The notes under the pieces were generated by a model that made no database searches, was not told the origin of the DNA, and saw only the letters and a list, made by a program, of their open reading frames with translations. A stretch of 64,000 nt of DNA, taken from contig NZ_CP011340.1 in assembly GCF_001278075.1 (NCBI RefSeq), forward strand, positions 682,001 to 746,000, in the 5' to 3' direction. The DNA is from Streptomyces pristinaespiralis. Lineage in GTDB: Bacteria; Actinomycetota; Actinomycetes; Streptomycetales; Streptomycetaceae. Shown piece after piece: positions 60,007 through 64,000 of this stretch. The position numbers and the translations under genes were made by a program. Each line of letters begins with the position of its first letter. Within the stretch, counting starts at the first letter, position 1.

Positions 60007-61238
60007 GCGATCTCCGCGACGGCGTGCGCGATCCGGTCGTAGACGGCGCCCAGTTTCCAGTAGGCGCTGTGGCAGGGCAGGAACGGCTGGCGACTGCTGA
60101 CTTCGTGGTCGGTGACCCTCGGGTCCGCGGGGAACACCGGCTCCGCCATGAAGGCGAGGAGGTCCTGCCGGTCGTAGATGTTGAGCCACCGGGGGAAGCC
60201 GGCCGGCAGCGGTTCTCCGGGTGCCAGCGCGGTCAGGGCGCCGAGTTCGTAGAGGAACGGCGCCTGCGAGCCGACGGTCACGACCAGTTCGACGCCGGGG
60301 ACCGGCTCGCCCCGGGCCGCGGCGAGGGCGAGCAGGTCCACGAGCGCGATACCACCGAGGCTGTGGCCGATCAGCACCGTGGGTCCGGGCTCCGCCGTGA
60401 TCTGCTCGTGGAGGAGGTCCCGCAGCGCCGCGCCCCTGGCCTGGTAGCGGAGGATGTCGCCGAGGAACGGCGTGGACTTGGTGGTGAGGGGACCGCGCCA
60501 CAGGTTGAGGGCGGGCTGGGTCGTCATGCGCAGGGCGAGATTGCCGAGAACGGCCCCCGCGCGGCCGGCGACGCCGCGGGCGTCGCCGCCCAGGCGCGCC
60601 GTGAGCAGATCCACCAGCCGGTCGCGTTCGTCGCCGGTGCAGTCGGCGTCGGCTCCGGCCACTGCCAGCGCCGCAGCGACGACGGCTCTGGCAGCGGCGA
60701 CGGCGAGTTCCCTCGCAGAGGCGTCGTCCTCGGCCCGGCCCGCGGCACGGGTCGCCTCCGGTGCGTGGGCGATGTCCGTCAGCGCCTGCGGATAGGCCCC
60801 GTACAGGCCGGTGTCGCGGAGCAGTCGGCCGAGCTCGTCGGTCTCCTCGGGGCAGGGCGGCAGTCCGGACAGGAGTTCCAGAACCTCGGCGCCCGCGGAG
60901 CGGACACCCGGCATGGCGAAGTCGTCGCCCGCGTCCCAGCCCATCTCGGCCAGCACCCTCACCTCGCAGAGCGGGTCGGTCAGCAGCAGCGCCCACTCGG
61001 CCGCCTCCCGGTCCGGCGGAGCGACGGCGAGGAGATCGTCGGCAGCGCCGCGCGTCTGCTGAAGGCCGGGCACCGAGAGGCCCCCGGCGCTCAGGGTCGC
61101 GCCGAAGCGGTCGCCCCAGTAGCAGGACGCCACGTTCGCATCGGAGAACCTGGCGGTGAGAGCGTCATGGATCCGCGCGAAAAGTACGTCGTGCCGTGCA
61201 CGCCGCACACCCGTGCCGTGGACAAACAGAAACCGCAT
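60003..61238 (-). CDS. Alpha/beta hydrolase (lipase-like), first gene of the conflict operon
   Basis: 411 residues starting MRFLFVHGTGVR (oxyanion loop). The nucleophile is S293 in TVLIGHSLGG, with a likely acid in NIYDRQDLLAFM and histidine in PCHSAYWKLG. A helical insertion of about 130 residues (near 120-250) separates the start of the fold from the nucleophile. There is no signal peptide. GAGGGGGG is 6 bases before the ATG. Hydrolases of this type occur as alternative effectors in NTP-dependent conflict systems. Membrane lipid or a small ester is a possible target. Confidence 0.82.
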   Translation of the reverse strand: MRFLFVHGTGVRRARHDVLFARIHDALTARFSDANVASCYWGDRFGATLSAGGLSVPGLQQTRGAADDLLAVAPPDREAAEWALLLTDPLCEVRVLAEMGWDAGDDFAMPGVRSAGAEVLELLSGLPPCPEETDELGRLLRDTGLYGAYPQALTDIAHAPEATRAAGRAEDDASARELAVAAARAVVAAALAVAGADADCTGDERDRLVDLLTARLGGDARGVAGRAGAVLGNLALRMTTQPALNLWRGPLTTKSTPFLGDILRYQARGAALRDLLHEQITAEPGPTVLIGHSLGGIALVDLLALAAARGEPVPGVELVVTVGSQAPFLYELGALTALAPGEPLPAGFPRWLNIYDRQDLLAFMAEPVFPADPRVTDHEVSSRQPFLPCHSAYWKLGAVYDRIAHAVAEIA

Positions 61239-61801
61239 GGCCGCCCCCCTCGCTCACTCGGCCGCATCCGAACCATAGCGCCGACACTCGAAGTGGTCCT
61301 GCGGAAGGGTGAGTTCTGACCCGTTCCCGACCGGGCGCGCCCGGTACGCGGGCGTGGGGAGACGGTGTTGCCCGCGCCGGCTCTGCCGGCTCCTGCGCGG
61401 CAGCACCGTCCACCGGCTGACGCCCGGCGGGCCCTGGAACAGGACCTGCCGCCGCCGACCGTGCCCGCTGCACGGCCGGCACCGCCGCCGCCCGGGAGGA
61501 GGAGTTGCGCACGGCGGCGCGGAACAGCTGGCGGTGGAGCCGGGGACCTTGCCGCGGAGGCGGCCGAACGCTGGGCCGTCCGCGTGCTGAAGGGACTGCG
61601 CGAGCGGATCAGCGGCCTTCTGGCCACGGACCGCTGACTTGGGCGCGGGAACGCGGGTGACGTGCGAGCCGGGTCGCAGGTGTGCCGGGCCGCGTACGGC
61701 GCTCACCACCGGCCTGGCTCACCGGTCCGCACGGCTGCGGCTGCGGCGAGCCTCACGCCCTGGGACATCGCATGCGACCGGCGCCCCGCGTCCCCTCACC
61801 C
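61239..61801. other. Upstream region of the conflict operon; possible gene remnants
   Basis: 563 bases. It must hold the operon promoter. The palindrome ACCGGGCGCGCCCGGT at 61330-61345 may be a regulator site or a stem. On the plus strand a frame ending at 61637 reads AAEAAERWAVRVLKGLRERI before its stop. That could be the end of a lost gene, but I see no start or family. Confidence 0.3.
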
Positions 61802-62563
61802 TCAAGTGCGCAGGTAGGAAGCGCCATTGAGGTCGAGCACCGCGCCGGACGACCACACGGCCCCGGGGGAGGCGAGGTGGAGCACGGCTTCTGCCACCTC
61901 CTCAGCGGTGCCGACCCGTCCGAACGGGCTCTCGCCACGCAGCGTCTCACCGTCCTGACCTGCCAGCTTGGCGGCCTGCCGTTCCGTCGCGACGAAGCCC
62001 GGCGCCACGGACGTCACCGAGATCCCGTGGGGTGCCAGCGCGACGGCCATCGACTGTCCGAACGCGTGCAGCGCGGCCTTGCTCGCGCCGTACGCGGGGA
62101 AGTCGGGCTCTCCCCGGAACGCCCCGCGGGAGCCGACGTTGACGATGCTGCCCGTCGCGCCCCGGTCGATGAGGTGCCGGGCGACGCCGTACGTCACGTT
62201 CGCCGCGCCGAGCAGATTGACGTCGATCATGTGGTGCCAGGACCGCTGCCAGTCCTCGTAGGAGACGTCGGCCACGGAGTGCCGGTTCTCGGCGGACGGC
62301 GCGACAGCGGCGTTGTTGACCAGTACGTCGACCCCGCCCAGCGCCGCCACGGCGTCGTCGACGATGCGCCGCGCCACGGCCGGATCGCCGATGTCGCCCG
62401 CGAGGAGAGTGTGTCCGTGGCCGGGCAACCGCCGCAGTGTCTCCTCGGCGTCGTCGCGCCGGGCCGCGTAGTGGACCGCCACGGCGTCGCCCCGTTCCGC
62501 GAACGCCACCGCGACCGCGCGTCCGATGCCTCGCGACGCTCCCGTGACCAGTACCCGCCTCAT
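61802..62563 (-). CDS. Short-chain dehydrogenase/reductase
   Basis: 253 residues with the classical SDR layout: TGASRGIG for NAD(P) binding, VLVNNAA, the active-site serine in NVGSRGAF, tyrosine and lysine in YGASK, and PGFVATE. AAGGAG lies 6 bases before the ATG. The substrate is unknown. FabG-like ketoreduction is the family default. It is divergent from the CapA-like gene with 126 bases between. Confidence 0.93.
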   Translation of the reverse strand: MRRVLVTGASRGIGRAVAVAFAERGDAVAVHYAARRDDAEETLRRLPGHGHTLLAGDIGDPAVARRIVDDAVAALGGVDVLVNNAAVAPSAENRHSVADVSYEDWQRSWHHMIDVNLLGAANVTYGVARHLIDRGATGSIVNVGSRGAFRGEPDFPAYGASKAALHAFGQSMAVALAPHGISVTSVAPGFVATERQAAKLAGQDGETLRGESPFGRVGTAEEVAEAVLHLASPGAVWSSGAVLDLNGASYLRT

Positions 62564-62689
62564 CGGTTCTCCTTCTGCTTCGGCGTCCGCCCCGACGGTA
62601 ACCGGTCCCTGCGCGACCGGTCGCGCTGTGGCGGCGCGACGCCCGGTGGCCCGGGACGGCACCGTGGCGGTGCGGACTACCGTGGAGTC

Positions 62690-63802
62690 ATGGGCAGTGG
62701 CCTGGTCACCCTGTTCCTCAGCGGTGACGTGATGCTCGGCCGCGGCGTGGACCAGATCCTTCCGCACCCCGGCGATCCGGCCCTGGCCGAGCCGTACGTC
62801 CGTGACGCGCGTTCTTACGTCGACATGGCGGAGGCGGTGAACGGACCCGTGCCCCGCCCTGTCCCGTTCACCTGGCCCTGGGGCGACGCGTTGCCGGTGC
62901 TCGACGACGCCGGGCCGGACGTGCGGCTGGTGAATCTCGAGACCTCCGTGACGCGGAGCGACGACGCGGCCGCCGGCAAGGAGGTCCTCTACCGCATGAA
63001 CCCGGCGAACCTGCCCTGCCTGACGGCGGCCCGCCCCGATGTCTGCGTCCTCGCCAACAACCATGTCCTCGACTACGGCCGCCGGGGGCTGGAGGAGACA
63101 CTCGCGGCACTGGCGGACGCGGGCCTGCGCACAGCCGGCGCGGGGCGGGACCTGGCGGCCGCCCGGCGGTGCGTGAGCGTCCCGCTCCCCGGCGGCCGGC
63201 GGGTGCTCGTCGTCTCGCTCGGCGTGCCGTCCAGCGGCGTCCCGCCCGCGTGGGCGGCCACCGCACGGCGCAGCGGCGTCCACTTCGCGGCCGAGGAGTC
63301 GCCCGCCGTCGCGGCGGACGTGGCGGCGCGGCTGCGCGAGGTGAGACGGCCGGGCGACGTGACGGTCGTGTCCGTCCACATGGGCTCCAACTGGGGTTAC
63401 CACGTCCCCCGAGGCCAGGTCCGCTTCGCCCACGCGCTGATCGACGGCGGCGCGGACATCGTGCACGGGCACTCCTCCCACCATCCGCGGCCTGTCGAGG
63501 TGTACCGCGGCAAGCTCGTCCTTTACGGCTGCGGGGACCTGATCAACGACTACGAGGGCATCGGGGGCTACGAGCGGTACCGGGACGATCTGCGGCTGCT
63601 CCACGTCGCCTCGGTCGACCCCGCCAGCGGCGCTGTGCACGAGGTCCGGATCACTCCCCTCGAGGCCCGGCGGCTGCGGCTCACGCACGCGTCGGGCGCT
63701 GACTGCCGCGCCGTGCACGACGTGCTGGGCCGGATCAGCCACGGCATGGGCGTCCGCATGGACGCCGAGCGGGACGGCTCGGTCACGGCCCGGCCGGCCT
63801 GA
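62690..63802 (+). CDS. CapA family protein (PgsA-like metallophosphatase fold)
   Basis: 370 residues. CapA/PgsA proteins take part in poly-gamma-glutamate capsule formation, but stand-alone bacterial copies are often of unknown role. Metal-site motifs are visible: LSGDVMLGRGVDQ, VRLVNLETSVT, VLANNHVLDYG, VSVHMGSNWGY and IVHGHSSHHPRPVEVY. There is no signal peptide or membrane segment and no capB, capC or capE nearby, so a polymer role is doubtful. GGAG stands very close to the ATG. Confidence 0.88.
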   Translation: MGSGLVTLFLSGDVMLGRGVDQILPHPGDPALAEPYVRDARSYVDMAEAVNGPVPRPVPFTWPWGDALPVLDDAGPDVRLVNLETSVTRSDDAAAGKEVLYRMNPANLPCLTAARPDVCVLANNHVLDYGRRGLEETLAALADAGLRTAGAGRDLAAARRCVSVPLPGGRRVLVVSLGVPSSGVPPAWAATARRSGVHFAAEESPAVAADVAARLREVRRPGDVTVVSVHMGSNWGYHVPRGQVRFAHALIDGGADIVHGHSSHHPRPVEVYRGKLVLYGCGDLINDYEGIGGYERYRDDLRLLHVASVDPASGAVHEVRITPLEARRLRLTHASGADCRAVHDVLGRISHGMGVRMDAERDGSVTARPA

Positions 63803-64000
63803 CCCGGGGCTTCCCACCGCCGCAGCGGCCCGGTACGGCGATCACCGGGTCCCGGCGGACGGACGGACTGCCACGTCCGAACGGAATCCTGCTCAACCGA
63901 TCGGACGACCCTGCCGTCAGCCGTCCCGCGCACCGGGTCGGGCCGGTCCGCCGACGATCACGGGCGGCCGCGGGCGGAGACTGGAGGCACGGCGTACGGC

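Noticed and set aside
61365..61637. 90-codon plus-strand open frame before the conflict operon
   Set aside because: Only the last 30 or so residues look protein-like and there is no ribosome site, so I list it only as a possible remnant within the intergenic entry.
63803..64000. End of window
   Set aside because: About 200 bases examined; no gene start, RNA gene or repeat could be supported.

Overview
The window is about 72% GC by eye, its codons end almost always in G or C, several starts are GTG or TTG, and many genes overlap by an ATGA or GTGA. The gene content (type III PKS, SpoIIE-type phosphatase, paired LacI/ROK sugar operons, SAV_2336-type proteins) points to a Streptomyces chromosome, probably an accessory or arm region. 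No rRNA, tRNA, CRISPR array, IS element or origin was seen.

Layout. 0.2-5.2 kb: a second-type porphobilinogen deaminase, a B12-binding radical SAM protein resembling hopanoid C-3 methylase HpnR, and a PAS-PAS-GAF-SpoIIE phosphatase. 5.2-8.8 kb: a compact phenolic-lipid cluster (type III PKS, ICMT-like methyltransferase, FAD oxidoreductase) with a divergent UbiA-type prenyltransferase. 8.9-28.0 kb: a furanoside-use locus with a YtfQRT/YjfF-like galactofuranose-type ABC importer, aldose 1-epimerase, two LacI regulators, two secreted PA14-GH2 glycosidases, a secreted GH127-type furanosidase and a PhyH-type dioxygenase. A shared palindrome, TRYAACGTTRYA, lies in each of its divergent promoter regions. 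28.5-35.6 kb: small housekeeping or stress genes (MOSC protein, winged-helix protein, fructosamine kinase-like, FMN reductase-GNAT fusion with divergent MarR, an LRV/HEAT-like repeat protein with a small partner, a STAS protein).

35.7-41.9 kb: ROK regulator, CebEFG-like sugar ABC importer and GH1 beta-glucosidase. 41.9-50.8 kb: GH13 alpha-glucosidase and a second CUT1 importer, divergent from a large secreted GH87-type alpha-1,3-glucanase. Together, 9-51 kb encodes enzymes for galactofuranosides, beta-glucosides and alpha-1,3-glucan. All three occur in Aspergillus-type fungal walls, so I infer a fungal-wall use island.

51-61.2 kb: after a decayed stretch with two gene remnants comes a four-gene operon on the minus strand: alpha/beta hydrolase, caspase-like protein with a VMAP-like C-terminus, MoxR AAA+ ATPase, and a 1306-residue protein joining a SAV_2336/vWA-like region, a trypsin-like protease, a cyclase-like domain and pentapeptide-type repeats. 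It resembles the vWA-MoxR-VMAP ternary conflict systems known mostly from computational work and is the best candidate for an under-described system here. It has an unusual 22-codon relay ORF made of an exact-length 33-bp tandem repeat. The window ends with an SDR oxidoreductase and a CapA-like protein.
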